In this document: one piece after another, positions 25,545-34,719 of the stretch
How the letters are laid out: each line of letters begins with the position of its first letter
How positions within the stretch are numbered: position 1 is the first letter of the stretch
Assembly: GCA_000940995.1 (NCBI GenBank)
Contig: CP005974.1
Span: forward strand, 2,542,001-2,606,000
Length of the DNA: 64,000 bases
Source of the DNA: Photobacterium gaetbulicola Gung47
GTDB taxonomy: Bacteria; Pseudomonadota; Gammaproteobacteria; Enterobacterales; Vibrionaceae
Direction of reading: 5' to 3'
Position numbers and translations under genes: made by a program
The notes under the pieces: model-generated
What the model was told of the DNA's origin: nothing
Seen by the model: the letters and a program-made list of their open reading frames with translations, nothing else
Databases searched by the model: none

Positions 25545-26849
25545 ATGACGTGCGCAGTCGCAACTAGCCCTAGCCAAATTAACGAAAGCTACCGCTACTG
25601 GCGTCTTCATTTGATGGCCGCGATGTATATCGGTTACGGGGTGTTCTATTTCACCCGTAAAAGTCTGAGTTTTGCCATGCCTGCAATGCTGTCGGATCTC
25701 GTACTAAGCACTGCTGATTTTGGCGTACTTGGCACCCTGTTCTACATCACTTATGGCGCATCGAAATTTCTGTCCGGCATGGTCAGTGATCAGACCAAAC
25801 CGAACTATTTCATGGGGCTCGGCCTCATCGCCACTGGCGTAATAAACATACTATTCGGGCTCAGTTCATCACTTTCTGCCTTCGTGATGCTATGGACACT
25901 CAACGCTTTGTTCCAAGGCTGGGGTTGGCCGCCTTGTGCAAAATTGCTGACCAGCTGGTATTCACGAGCTGAGCGCGGCTTTTGGTGGTCGATTTGGAAC
26001 ACTTGCCACAACTTGAGCGGTGCACTTATCCCTGTCTCGATCGGGATAATCACAATGAGTTGGGGATGGCGTTACGGATTCATCTTGCCGGGTCTACTCG
26101 CCATCATAGTGGGCACGGTACTGTGCTTTCGGCTAAGGGACAAGCCACAAACCCTAGGTTTGCCAAGCGTTGGCGAGTGGCGTGATGACGATTTGGAAAA
26201 ACAGCACGAAGCAGAAGGAAAAGGACTGACATTCAAGCAGATACTGAAAACCTATGTCTTGGGCAACAAGTATATCTGGCTGCTGTGTAGCTCTTATTTA
26301 CTGGTCTACGTGGTACGCATTGCAATCAATGACTGGGGAAATTTGTACCTGACTGAGCGTCACGGTTACCCGTTAATCACGGCAAACACCACTGTATCCA
26401 TGTTTGAAGTAGGTGGCTTTCTCGGATCACTCTTTGGCGGATGGGGATCAGACAAATTCTTCCGTGGCAACCGAGCGCCCATGAACCTGATTTTTGCTTT
26501 GGGGATTTTCATCTCTGTCGCGGCGCTGTGGCTTACCCCGCTCGATAACGTGTTGGTGCTATCAGGTTGCTTTTTCTCCATTGGCTTTTTCGTCTTCGGG
26601 CCGCAAATGATGATAGGCATGGCCGCGGCAGAGTGTTCACACAAAGACGCAGCCGGAACCGCGACAGGATTTGTCGGACTGTTCGCCTACTTGGGGGCCG
26701 CGCTGGCCGGATATCCGCTAGCGGTGCTCATAGAGAATTTTAGCTGGGAAGGTTTCTTCGGAGTCATCACGCTGTGTGCAGCGTCGATTGGGCTGCTGAT
26801 TTTACCTTTCGTCAAAGCACAGCAACGGGCAGGGATCGCCGTTAACTAA
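25545..26849 (+). CDS. uhpC: UhpC-like membrane sugar-phosphate sensor (OPA/MFS family)
   Basis: 434 residues from the ATG at 25545, with AAGGAG 5 nt before; a GTG at 25542 is too close to it. About twelve helices. It follows E. coli UhpC closely (RYWRLHLMAAMYIGYGVFYF, FFVFGPQMMIGMAAAECSHK and AINDWGNLYLTERHG). It is thus the sensor-type member rather than the UhpT antiporter. It would detect external hexose phosphate and switch on UhpB. No uhpT follows; afuABC does, 66 nt later. Confidence 0.9.
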   Translation: MTCAVATSPSQINESYRYWRLHLMAAMYIGYGVFYFTRKSLSFAMPAMLSDLVLSTADFGVLGTLFYITYGASKFLSGMVSDQTKPNYFMGLGLIATGVINILFGLSSSLSAFVMLWTLNALFQGWGWPPCAKLLTSWYSRAERGFWWSIWNTCHNLSGALIPVSIGIITMSWGWRYGFILPGLLAIIVGTVLCFRLRDKPQTLGLPSVGEWRDDDLEKQHEAEGKGLTFKQILKTYVLGNKYIWLLCSSYLLVYVVRIAINDWGNLYLTERHGYPLITANTTVSMFEVGGFLGSLFGGWGSDKFFRGNRAPMNLIFALGIFISVAALWLTPLDNVLVLSGCFFSIGFFVFGPQMMIGMAAAECSHKDAAGTATGFVGLFAYLGAALAGYPLAVLIENFSWEGFFGVITLCAASIGLLILPFVKAQQRAGIAVN

Positions 26850-26915
26850 AATTATGATTCCTCTCGTTGTCACTTATCCAACCCTACACGTTGGAAACAA
26901 CAAGAGGAAATAATA

Positions 26916-27950
26916 ATGAAAGTTAGAACAAAACGCTCGCTACTCGCCGCCTGTATTCTAGGTTCAATGTTTGCAGCTCCACAAGTTATGGCTGACGGCC
27001 GATTAGTCGTATATTGCAGTGCAACCAACGCGATGTGTGAAGCGGAAACAAAAGCTTTCTCTGAAAAATACAACGTAAGAACGTCTTTTGTTCGCAACGG
27101 TTCTGGCAGCACACTGGCCAAAATCGAAGCCGAAAAGAAAAACCCTCATGCTGACGTTTGGTACGGCGGTACACTTGATCCGCAATCTCAAGCTGGCGAA
27201 ATGAACCTGCTGCAAGCCTACCCTTCCCCACAGCTTGAAAACATCATGCCGGACTTCCGAGATCCCGCCAAGCGCAAAGGTAACTATTCATCTGCCGTGT
27301 ATATGGGCATTCTTGGTTTTGGCGTCAACACCGAGCGCCTTGCAGAAAAAGGCCTGCCAATCCCACGTTGCTGGAATGATCTAACCAAGCCGGAATACAC
27401 TGGTGAGATCCAGATTGCTGACCCTCAAAGTTCAGGCACCGCCTACACTGCCTTGGCAACCTTCATCCAACTGTGGGACGAAGACAAAGCCTTCAACTAC
27501 TTTAAGGCACTGGACAAGAACGTTTCTCAGTACACCAAGTCTGGTGTAACCCCCTCTCGAAATGCAGCACGTGGCGAGATTGCTATCGGCATCGGCTTCC
27601 TGCACGACTACTCACTCGAGCAATCAAAAGGTGCACCACTTGAGTTGATCTCACCTTGTGAGGGAACCGGGTATGAAATTGGCGGTGTCAGTGTGATCAA
27701 AGGTGCCCGCAACCTTGATAACGCGAAGAAATTCGTTGATTTTGTGCTTTCAAAAGAAGGCCAGGAAACAGCGTGGCAGAAAGGCCAATCATTCCAGATC
27801 TTAACCAACATCAAGGCCGAGCAATCGCCAAACGCCTTGAATCCTGAAGATCTCACACTGATCAGCTACGACATGGACAAATACGGTTCGTCTGACGAGC
27901 GTAAACGTCTGATCAACAAGTGGGTCAATGTCGTCAAGATGGGACAATAA
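26916..27950 (+). CDS. afuA: AfuA-type periplasmic binding protein, probable hexose-phosphate ligand
   Basis: 344 residues with a signal peptide (MKVRTKRSLLAACILGSMFA...VMAD). It has the fold of ferric-binding proteins, but where FbpA has its iron-binding tyrosine pair this protein reads GIGFLHDYS. AfuA of Actinobacillus pleuropneumoniae, once called an iron protein, binds glucose-6-phosphate, fructose-6-phosphate and related sugars. Placement straight after uhpABC supports a sugar phosphate as ligand. RBS AAGAGGAAATA. A GC-rich hairpin separates it from afuB. Confidence 0.87.
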   Translation: MKVRTKRSLLAACILGSMFAAPQVMADGRLVVYCSATNAMCEAETKAFSEKYNVRTSFVRNGSGSTLAKIEAEKKNPHADVWYGGTLDPQSQAGEMNLLQAYPSPQLENIMPDFRDPAKRKGNYSSAVYMGILGFGVNTERLAEKGLPIPRCWNDLTKPEYTGEIQIADPQSSGTAYTALATFIQLWDEDKAFNYFKALDKNVSQYTKSGVTPSRNAARGEIAIGIGFLHDYSLEQSKGAPLELISPCEGTGYEIGGVSVIKGARNLDNAKKFVDFVLSKEGQETAWQKGQSFQILTNIKAEQSPNALNPEDLTLISYDMDKYGSSDERKRLINKWVNVVKMGQ

Positions 27951-27958
27951 TCTCCTTT

Positions 27959-27977
27959 GGGGCTGCCTAGCAGCCCC
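27959..27977 (+). other. intercistronic hairpin between afuA and afuB
   Basis: Perfect GGGGCTG / CAGCCCC stem with a CCTAG loop just after the afuA stop, and no U-tract. It probably sets a higher level of binding-protein message than permease message. Confidence 0.7.
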
Positions 27978-28030
27978 TGTCCTGCACCAACTGACAAGAC
28001 CAACACCGCTCTACATTTCAGGTACAGACA

Positions 28031-30118
28031 ATGAACGAACTTGCCGCACAAATCACGCCAAGTGCCATAAAGCGCGACCCTGTTTTCTATTGGGTATTAA
28101 GCCTGCTGGCAGCTTTTATTTTGCTGCCGGTCTTTGCTCTCGATTGGGGCCTATTTGAATCCACCCCAGAAGAATTCAGAGCAGCGATGGGCTGGAGTAG
28201 CATGAATATTTCATGGCTATGGTTCGCCCTCCCAGCTGTTTTATTGATCCGCCCTGCCCAAGTGCAGGATAAATACGCCAAAAGCCGTCACTACTTCGAT
28301 ATCGGCTACAGTGCTTTTTGCATGTTGTTTGTGGTGATTTCTTCTTGGTATACCGCGCAAGGAATGGGTTACGCAACCATCGCCCTATTTGTTGTCCTTG
28401 GCGCAGTCATGACCTTGGCTTTCTCAAGGCTTGAATACCTAGGCGGCGATACGTTTGTTATTGGCTCGCTCATCGCAATCGTGTTACTGATCACCACCTT
28501 TATTATTTTCCCGAGCATCGCCATCTTTGTCCCTATGTTCAAAGATGACATGGGGAATTTTGTCGCTTGGCAATTCCTAGATATTCTTGGCCGCGCCCAA
28601 ATCATCCAGATCATCATGAACTCAGTCATGCTGGGCATATCTGTGGGGATCGGGGCAACCTTCTTCGGTTTGGTCTTTGCCATCTATACAACCCGCATCG
28701 CCAAGCGCAGTGCTTTTATTGCCCGAATCTTCTCTATTTTGCCTATCGTCACCCCGCCATTCGTAGTCGGCTTGGGTGTTACCCTGATGCTGGGGCGCTC
28801 TGGCTATATCACTGAATTGATGGTGGATTGGTTCGGCCTTACCCAAACCAACTGGCTGTATGGCTTTACCGGCATATGGATGGCACAGGTACTGGCGTTC
28901 GCGCCGATGTCGTTCATGATCCTTGACGGTGCGATGAAATCGCTGCATCCCTCACTGGAAGAAGCGTCTTATACCCTACGGGCCAATCGCTACCAGACCT
29001 TCTTTAAAATCGTCATGCCGCTGCTCAAACCGGCATTGGCAAACAGCTTTTTGATTATCTTCGTCCAGTCTTTGGCAGACTTCAGTAACCCACTGGTGCT
29101 CGGCGGCAGCTTCGACGTACTGGCCACTCAGATCTACTTCTACATTGCTGGCGCTCAGTTAGATTACGCTTCAGCAAGTACCCTTGGTGCAGTATTGCTT
29201 CTGTTCTCACTGGCTATTTTCGTCGTGCAGTATATTTGGATAGGCAAACGCTCTTACGTCACCATCTCCGGTAAGTCTTACCGCGGCGATGTTCAGCCAC
29301 TTCCTGCCACATTGAAACACAGCGTTTCCGGCCTGTTGTATTTCTGGATGGCATTCAACATTCTGCTCTACGGCAGCATTATCTACGGCAGCTTTACCGT
29401 CAACTGGGGGGTTGATTACAGCCTGACATTCGCCAACTACATCAACCTGTTTGGTATGGGGATGAGCGAAGGGGCTTGGCCATCACTGATCACCACCATG
29501 ACTTATGCCGGTATTGCCGCGCCACTAACCGCGCTATTCGGACTATTGATTGCTTACATCGTCGTCCGTCAGCAGTTCCACGGCAAAAAAGTGATCGAAT
29601 TCGCCACTATGCTCTGTTTTGCCGTACCGGGAACCGTTGCCGGTGTGTCCTATATCCTTGCGTTTAACGATGCCCCTGTATACCTGACTGGTACTGCCGC
29701 TATCGTAGTGATCTCTATGGTGATGCGAAACGTTCCGGTAGGGATCCGCTCTGGTGTCGCCGGATTGGGTCAGTTGGACAAATCATTGGATGAAGCCTCA
29801 CTGAGCCTGCGTGCCAACTCGCTGAAAACCATCACCCATATTTTGTTGCCACTGCTGCGTCCAGCGATTCTATCCACATTGGTATACAGTTTTGTACGGG
29901 CAATGACCACAGTCAGCGCCATTATCTTCCTGGTAACACCGGAAACCCGAGTGGCGACCTCTTACATCCTAAACCGGGTAGAAGACGGTGAATACGGTAT
30001 CGCCATTGCCTACGGCTCCATCCTGATCGTTGTGATGCTGAGCATCATCCTTATTTTTGATTTCCTTGTCGGTGAAGCGCGTATTTCGCGTTCCAAAGCC
30101 AAAAACGACGCGTCCTAA
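28031..30118 (+). CDS. afuB: AfuB-type fused ABC permease
   Basis: 695 residues, two permease domains in one chain with about fourteen helices. Both halves contain EAA loops for the ATPase (EEASYTLRANRYQTFFKIVMPL near 315 and DEASLSLRANSLKTITHILLPL near 588). The extra N-terminal helices before residue 180 make it longer than plain FbpB permeases. It works with AfuA and AfuC. The gap to afuC is 15 nt. Confidence 0.9.
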   Translation: MNELAAQITPSAIKRDPVFYWVLSLLAAFILLPVFALDWGLFESTPEEFRAAMGWSSMNISWLWFALPAVLLIRPAQVQDKYAKSRHYFDIGYSAFCMLFVVISSWYTAQGMGYATIALFVVLGAVMTLAFSRLEYLGGDTFVIGSLIAIVLLITTFIIFPSIAIFVPMFKDDMGNFVAWQFLDILGRAQIIQIIMNSVMLGISVGIGATFFGLVFAIYTTRIAKRSAFIARIFSILPIVTPPFVVGLGVTLMLGRSGYITELMVDWFGLTQTNWLYGFTGIWMAQVLAFAPMSFMILDGAMKSLHPSLEEASYTLRANRYQTFFKIVMPLLKPALANSFLIIFVQSLADFSNPLVLGGSFDVLATQIYFYIAGAQLDYASASTLGAVLLLFSLAIFVVQYIWIGKRSYVTISGKSYRGDVQPLPATLKHSVSGLLYFWMAFNILLYGSIIYGSFTVNWGVDYSLTFANYINLFGMGMSEGAWPSLITTMTYAGIAAPLTALFGLLIAYIVVRQQFHGKKVIEFATMLCFAVPGTVAGVSYILAFNDAPVYLTGTAAIVVISMVMRNVPVGIRSGVAGLGQLDKSLDEASLSLRANSLKTITHILLPLLRPAILSTLVYSFVRAMTTVSAIIFLVTPETRVATSYILNRVEDGEYGIAIAYGSILIVVMLSIILIFDFLVGEARISRSKAKNDAS

Positions 30119-30133
30119 CTGGAGAATATATTC

Positions 30134-31192
30134 ATGGCAACTGAAAACTTTGTGGTGCTCAAAAACGTCTGTAAGCGCTTTGGCGACAAACCCGTTATCG
30201 GCAACCTCGATTTAGAAATTAAGAAAGGCAGTCTGGTGACCTTGCTGGGCCCATCAGGCTGCGGCAAGACCACGGTGCTCCGCCTTGTCGCTGGCCTGGA
30301 AAAACCCACCAGCGGCCAGATTTTCATTGATGGCGAGGATGTCACCAACACTTCTATCCAGCATCGCGATATCTGTATGGTATTCCAGTCTTATGCCCTG
30401 TTTCCCCATATGTCGCTACACGAAAACGTGGGGTATGGCTTGAAGATGCTCGGCCTTGATAAAGCCGAGATCAAAAAGCGGGTCGATGATGCCCTCAAGC
30501 TGGTTGATCTGGAAGGTTTTGGTGAGCGCTTCGTCGACCAGATCTCCGGCGGGCAGCAACAGCGGGTTGCCCTGGCGCGGGCACTTGTGCTCAAGCCCAA
30601 GGTACTGCTGTTTGATGAGCCGTTGAGTAACCTTGATGCGAATTTACGCAGGAATATGCGTGAGACCATCCGTGATTTGCAGCAGCGCTTCAATATCACG
30701 TCACTTTACGTTACCCACGACCAGTCCGAAGCCTTTGCAGTTTCTGACACCGTTATCGTCATGAAAGAGGGTGACATCATGCAACAGGGCAGCCCGACAG
30801 ATTTGTACAAGCACCCTGCTTCAATGTTTATGGCCAACTTCATGGGTGAGGCTAATATGTTTGAAGGCCACTTCGACGGAGAAACCATAGACATCCATGG
30901 CTACAGCCTCTCGGCAGCCCAAGACAATGTTTCAGGTATCAGCCCTGGCAACTATCAGATTGGCGTGCGCCCTGAAGCCATTTTACTGGCCGAACATGGT
31001 GAGCCTTGCCAGCAATGCCGGGTAACCAGTGCTGCTTATATGGGCTCTATGTATGAAGTCGTGGTGGAGTGGCAAGGCCATGAGCTACTGCTGCAGCTCA
31101 ACTCTACGCAATTTGATACCAGCTTCACCGACCATGCGTACCTAACGATTAACCCTAACGGTGTGTTCCTATTACCCCCAGAAACAAACTAA
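30134..31192 (+). CDS. afuC: AfuC-type ABC transporter ATPase
   Basis: 352 residues. Walker A GPSGCGKTT, Q-loop FQSYALFPH, signature ISGGQQQR, Walker B VLLFDEPLSNLD and switch YVTHDQSE are all present, followed by a C-terminal TOBE-like regulatory domain (about 240-350). Powers AfuAB. A GGAG ribosome site precedes the start. A strong terminator after the gene ends the uhp-afu unit. Confidence 0.92.
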   Translation: MATENFVVLKNVCKRFGDKPVIGNLDLEIKKGSLVTLLGPSGCGKTTVLRLVAGLEKPTSGQIFIDGEDVTNTSIQHRDICMVFQSYALFPHMSLHENVGYGLKMLGLDKAEIKKRVDDALKLVDLEGFGERFVDQISGGQQQRVALARALVLKPKVLLFDEPLSNLDANLRRNMRETIRDLQQRFNITSLYVTHDQSEAFAVSDTVIVMKEGDIMQQGSPTDLYKHPASMFMANFMGEANMFEGHFDGETIDIHGYSLSAAQDNVSGISPGNYQIGVRPEAILLAEHGEPCQQCRVTSAAYMGSMYEVVVEWQGHELLLQLNSTQFDTSFTDHAYLTINPNGVFLLPPETN

Positions 31193-31208
31193 GGTTTTTC
31201 GTCTAGTG

Positions 31209-31234
31209 AAGCCGCTCAATTGAGCGGCTTTTTT
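31209..31234 (+). terminator. Rho-independent terminator after afuC
   Basis: Perfect 11-bp stem AAGCCGCTCAA / TTGAGCGGCTT followed by TTTTT. Confidence 0.92.
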
Positions 31235-31275
31235 CATTAGGCGGGCGCTGTAATAGTAGCAAGAGCTAGTGCGTG

Positions 31276-32409
31276 TTAGGCACAAATCTGAGTGGGTACG
31301 TCAGCATCACTGTACTGACGAATGGAAAGGCCGTTTTCATTAAACAGGTGCAAGTTATGGTTATCCATATACACCTTTACAATATTACCGGTAACGACCG
31401 GCTCGTCGGTCGGTAGGTGTATTTTAAAGCCATCGATATCGGCATATTGGCCAAACAGATAAGTACTGTTACCCAACCTTTCAACCACATCAGACTGGAA
31501 CTCAATACCAATCGTTTGTTCATCACGGCTTTGTGGTTTAAGGAAGATATGTTCAGGACGGATCCCCACTTTGACCGCCTGGCCGACGTCAACACCATCA
31601 GCATGGGCAGCAATAGAAACAGATTGTCCATCAGGCAAGGTCAGCATCAGTGATTGTGGCTCTTTCTTGGCAATTGTGGCCGGAATGAAATTCATTTTCG
31701 GCGAGCCGATAAAGCCCGCGACAAACTCATTGGCTGGCTGATAATACAGCTGCAGCGGTGAGCCCACCTGCTCTACCCTACCATCACGCAATACCACAAT
31801 CTTGTCGGCCAATGTCATCGCCTCGACCTGATCATGGGTCACATACACCATGGTATTACCCAGCTGTTTGTGCAGCCTGGCGATTTGGATCCGCATTTCG
31901 ACCCGCAGTTCGGCGTCAAGGTTGGACAGCGGCTCATCGAACAGGAAGACTTCTGGATCGCGAACAATCGCACGGCCAATAGCCACACGCTGCCGTTGCC
32001 CGCCCGATAATTCCTTCGGCTTGCGCTTGAGCAGCGCTTCAAGCTGGAGGATATCGCTGGCATGTTTTACCCGCTGCCTGATCACCTCCGGTTTCTCCCC
32101 CACCATCTTGAGACCGAAGCCCATATTCTCTTTCACCGTCATATGTGGATATAAGGCATAAGACTGAAACACCATCGCGACACCACGCTCAGAAGGTTCA
32201 ACATCATTCATATTGACCCCGCCGATGCAGATATCGCCTTCAGTAATGTCTTCCAAGCCGGCAATGAGCCTAAGCAAGGTGGATTTACCACAGCCAGACG
32301 GACCAACGAAGACAGTAAACTCACCATCTTCAATCGTCAGATCGATACCGTGGATAGTTTGTACTTTTCCAAATCGTTTCACTGCGCGATTTAGGGATAT
32401 ACCAGCCAT
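31276..32409 (-). CDS. carbohydrate ABC transporter ATPase (MalK/UgpC/MsmK type)
   Basis: 377 residues. ATPase domain with Walker A GPSGCGKST, signature LSGGQRQR, Walker B VFLFDEPLSNLD and switch YVTHDQVE; then a C-terminal OB/TOBE domain (about 240-370) typical of MalK-like subunits that serve sugar importers. It is divergent from the permease and binding-protein genes that start at 32909, and shares a promoter region with two operators, so it is very probably the motor of that importer. Confidence 0.92.
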   Translation of the reverse strand: MAGISLNRAVKRFGKVQTIHGIDLTIEDGEFTVFVGPSGCGKSTLLRLIAGLEDITEGDICIGGVNMNDVEPSERGVAMVFQSYALYPHMTVKENMGFGLKMVGEKPEVIRQRVKHASDILQLEALLKRKPKELSGGQRQRVAIGRAIVRDPEVFLFDEPLSNLDAELRVEMRIQIARLHKQLGNTMVYVTHDQVEAMTLADKIVVLRDGRVEQVGSPLQLYYQPANEFVAGFIGSPKMNFIPATIAKKEPQSLMLTLPDGQSVSIAAHADGVDVGQAVKVGIRPEHIFLKPQSRDEQTIGIEFQSDVVERLGNSTYLFGQYADIDGFKIHLPTDEPVVTGNIVKVYMDNHNLHLFNENGLSIRQYSDADVPTQICA

Positions 32410-32500
32410 ATAATTTCATCCTCTGAGATTACGGGGCGTCATCAAGGCAATTTATCAAACAACTAGAACGTTATTCACGCTACCCGATTGTAACGCCACA

Positions 32501-32512
32501 GTAAACGTTTCC
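32501..32512. promoter_or_regulatory. LacI-family operator, ATPase side
   Basis: GTAAACGTTTCC followed by AGAGCAA; 11 of 12 positions of the regulon palindrome, 92 nt before the ATPase start. Confidence 0.75.
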
Positions 32513-32735
32513 AGAGCAATAAGACTAAAATTTTTAACATAGTGTGAGCTAGGTACCCCTTGCAGTATTCGCACAGAACAATAGTGAAAGAGCACACAAT
32601 TCAACTCGATATAACCGTATATTAGGTTGAAATATCTACAGATAAGGCTTATACGCGAGAGGCTTAGCCGTCGTAAAATCACTCTCTCCATCCAGATCCA
32701 TGTCACACATTGCGAGTAATATCACCATCATTTAT

Positions 32736-32747
32736 GGAAACGTTTCC
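32736..32747. promoter_or_regulatory. LacI-family operator, permease side
   Basis: Perfect GGAAACGTTTCC palindrome about 160 nt before the first permease gene. Confidence 0.78.
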
Positions 32748-32908
32748 TTGATCACGTTTTATTAACACCATTGTCGATATCGTAACCACGCAAATCACTT
32801 TGCGTCATCAAACAACTATCAAAACAATACCTAGAACATACAGAACACTTTGGTAAACATGCTTACCAATGAACCGAGATCTCTGCATACATGAAATCGG
32901 AGCCTAGT

Positions 32909-33832
32909 ATGATTCATTCATCAGCAGAAGCGACATTAAATAGAGCCAATGACGCTAAACCAAAAAGGAAGCGGATTATTCCTATTTCTTTAGTACCGTG
33001 GGTTTTTCTCGCCCCGGCATTAGTGCTATTTGCGATTTATGTCCTTTACCCCATTATTAATAGTTTCAACCTCAGCCTGTACCAATGGGACGGTATGGGC
33101 GATAAAGTCTGGGTCGGTTTTGAAAACTACATCGAGTTATTTGATTCAGAAACCTTTTATACTGCACTGACCAATAATTTGTTGTGGTTGCTGCTTTTTA
33201 TGCTTGCGCCGCCAATTGGTCTGGCTATCGCACTATTTTTGAATCAGGAAGTAAAAGGAATTCGCTTGATTAAAGCGTTATTCTTTTTCCCATTTGTTAT
33301 ATCGCAAGTGATTGTCGGCTTGGTGTTTACTTGGTTTTATGACCCTAGTTTGGGTTTGTTAAACAGTATTCTTGCCTTTTTCGGTGCCGAGCCTATTGCA
33401 CTGCTATCAAGCGATCAATACGTCACCTACGGCATTATTGCAGCGGGCCTATGGCCGCAAATTGCCTATTGCATGATCCTCTACCTCACCGGCCTCAACA
33501 ACCTAAACCCGGAGCTGATTGAAGCCGCCCGGCTCGATAACGCCAGAGGATTAAAACTCCTTCGGCACATTATTCTGCCCCAGCTATCACCGGCGACATT
33601 CATTGCTGTAGTCGTGACGGTAATTGGTGCCCTGCGCTCATTCGATCTGGTTGCAACCATGACCGCTGGCGGCCCTTGGGGAAGCTCGACCGTACTGGCT
33701 TATATGATGTACGAACAGTCAATATTTAACTACCGGATGGGGTACGGTGCCGCTATTGCCGTCGTGCTTTTCCTGATCATGGCTCTCTATATCGCCTTTT
33801 TCTTAACTCGCATGTTAAGGAGTGAGAAATAA
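32909..33832 (+). CDS. sugar ABC transporter permease (MalF/LacF type)
   Basis: 307 residues from the ATG at 32909, preferred over 32891 because GGAG lies 7 nt before it. About six helices after a basic N-terminal tail (KPKRKRII). The EAA loop is ELIEAARLDNARGLKLLRHI (about 208-227). It forms the translocation pore together with the next gene's product. The start of the second permease overlaps its stop (TAATG). Confidence 0.9.
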   Translation: MIHSSAEATLNRANDAKPKRKRIIPISLVPWVFLAPALVLFAIYVLYPIINSFNLSLYQWDGMGDKVWVGFENYIELFDSETFYTALTNNLLWLLLFMLAPPIGLAIALFLNQEVKGIRLIKALFFFPFVISQVIVGLVFTWFYDPSLGLLNSILAFFGAEPIALLSSDQYVTYGIIAAGLWPQIAYCMILYLTGLNNLNPELIEAARLDNARGLKLLRHIILPQLSPATFIAVVVTVIGALRSFDLVATMTAGGPWGSSTVLAYMMYEQSIFNYRMGYGAAIAVVLFLIMALYIAFFLTRMLRSEK

Positions 33833-34683
33833 TGTTTCCGACACCTATTAATAAATCATCACGGGCAATCAATATTGCCTATCGGGTCGCACTGCCGTTT
33901 TCAATTCTTTTATGGCTACTGCCACTTCTGGCTATATTACTGACATCTGTCCGCTCTATTGAAGATATCAACCAAGGAAACTATTGGGGCTGGCCCACCA
34001 GCTTTAATTTAATCGAAAACTATCAGATGGTTTTTCAAACCACCGATATGGGGCAATATCTTCTTAGCTCTTTGATTATTACTCTGCCAGCGGTAGCCGG
34101 TGCCGTTGCGCTTTCAACTCTTGCGGGTTTTGCACTAGCTAAATATAAATTCAAAGGCAATATTTGGCTGCTAGCAATATTTATTGCCGGTAACTTTGTT
34201 CCGTTTCAGATCTTGATGATCCCTGTGCGCGACCTCACCATCAGTGCCGGTTTATATGACACCCATCTAGGGTTAATTATTTTCCATATCGCTTTTCAGA
34301 CCGGGTTCTGCACCTTGTTCATGCGCAACTTCATCGTCAGCTTACCCAATGAATTGCTTGAGGCTGCACGTGTTGAAGGTGTCAGTGAATTCAAGATTTT
34401 CTGGCATATCATCTTGCCACTGGTTCGTCCTGCCTTAGCAGCGCTATCGGTGCTGGTCTTTACCTTCATTTGGAACGACTACTTCTGGGCACTGGTACTG
34501 GTGCAAAGCGAAGAAGTTCGCCCAGTGACCGCAGGGATCAGCGCTCTACGTGGACAATGGCTGGCTTCTTGGAACTTGATCTCCGCCGGCGCCGTACTGG
34601 CCGCACTTCCGCCTGTCGCTTTATTCTTCGCGATGCAAAAACACTTCATTGCCGGGCTAACCCTGGGCGCGACCAAAGGTTAA
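33832..34683 (+). CDS. sugar ABC transporter permease (MalG/LacG type)
   Basis: 283 residues and about six helices. The EAA loop ELLEAARVEGVSEFKIFWHI lies at about 178-197, and the C-terminus has the MalG-like FIAGLTLGATKG. It is the second half of the importer pore. It overlaps the first permease gene by one base and is followed 36 nt later by the binding-protein gene. Confidence 0.92.
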   Translation: MFPTPINKSSRAINIAYRVALPFSILLWLLPLLAILLTSVRSIEDINQGNYWGWPTSFNLIENYQMVFQTTDMGQYLLSSLIITLPAVAGAVALSTLAGFALAKYKFKGNIWLLAIFIAGNFVPFQILMIPVRDLTISAGLYDTHLGLIIFHIAFQTGFCTLFMRNFIVSLPNELLEAARVEGVSEFKIFWHIILPLVRPALAALSVLVFTFIWNDYFWALVLVQSEEVRPVTAGISALRGQWLASWNLISAGAVLAALPPVALFFAMQKHFIAGLTLGATKG

Positions 34684-34719
34684 ACGGAAATACAACTCCC
34701 CTACTAATAAGGATAAATG

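Larger units (their letters stand above)
32410..32908. other. divergent promoter region of the galactoside ABC importer
   Basis: No gene supported. It contains operators at 32501-32512 and 32736-32747, each near one of the two divergent transcripts. Their centres are 235 bp apart, which would allow DNA looping. Confidence 0.6.

Noticed and set aside
25545..26849. Reading uhpC as the antiporter UhpT
   Set aside because: Sequence follows UhpC over its whole length, and it is placed as the third gene of uhpABC; the transport role is taken by afuABC.
26916..31192. Annotation of the afuABC-like genes as a ferric iron transporter
   Set aside because: The binding protein lacks the tyrosine pair of FbpA, there is no Fur box near it, and it is linked to uhpABC; a sugar-phosphate role fits better.
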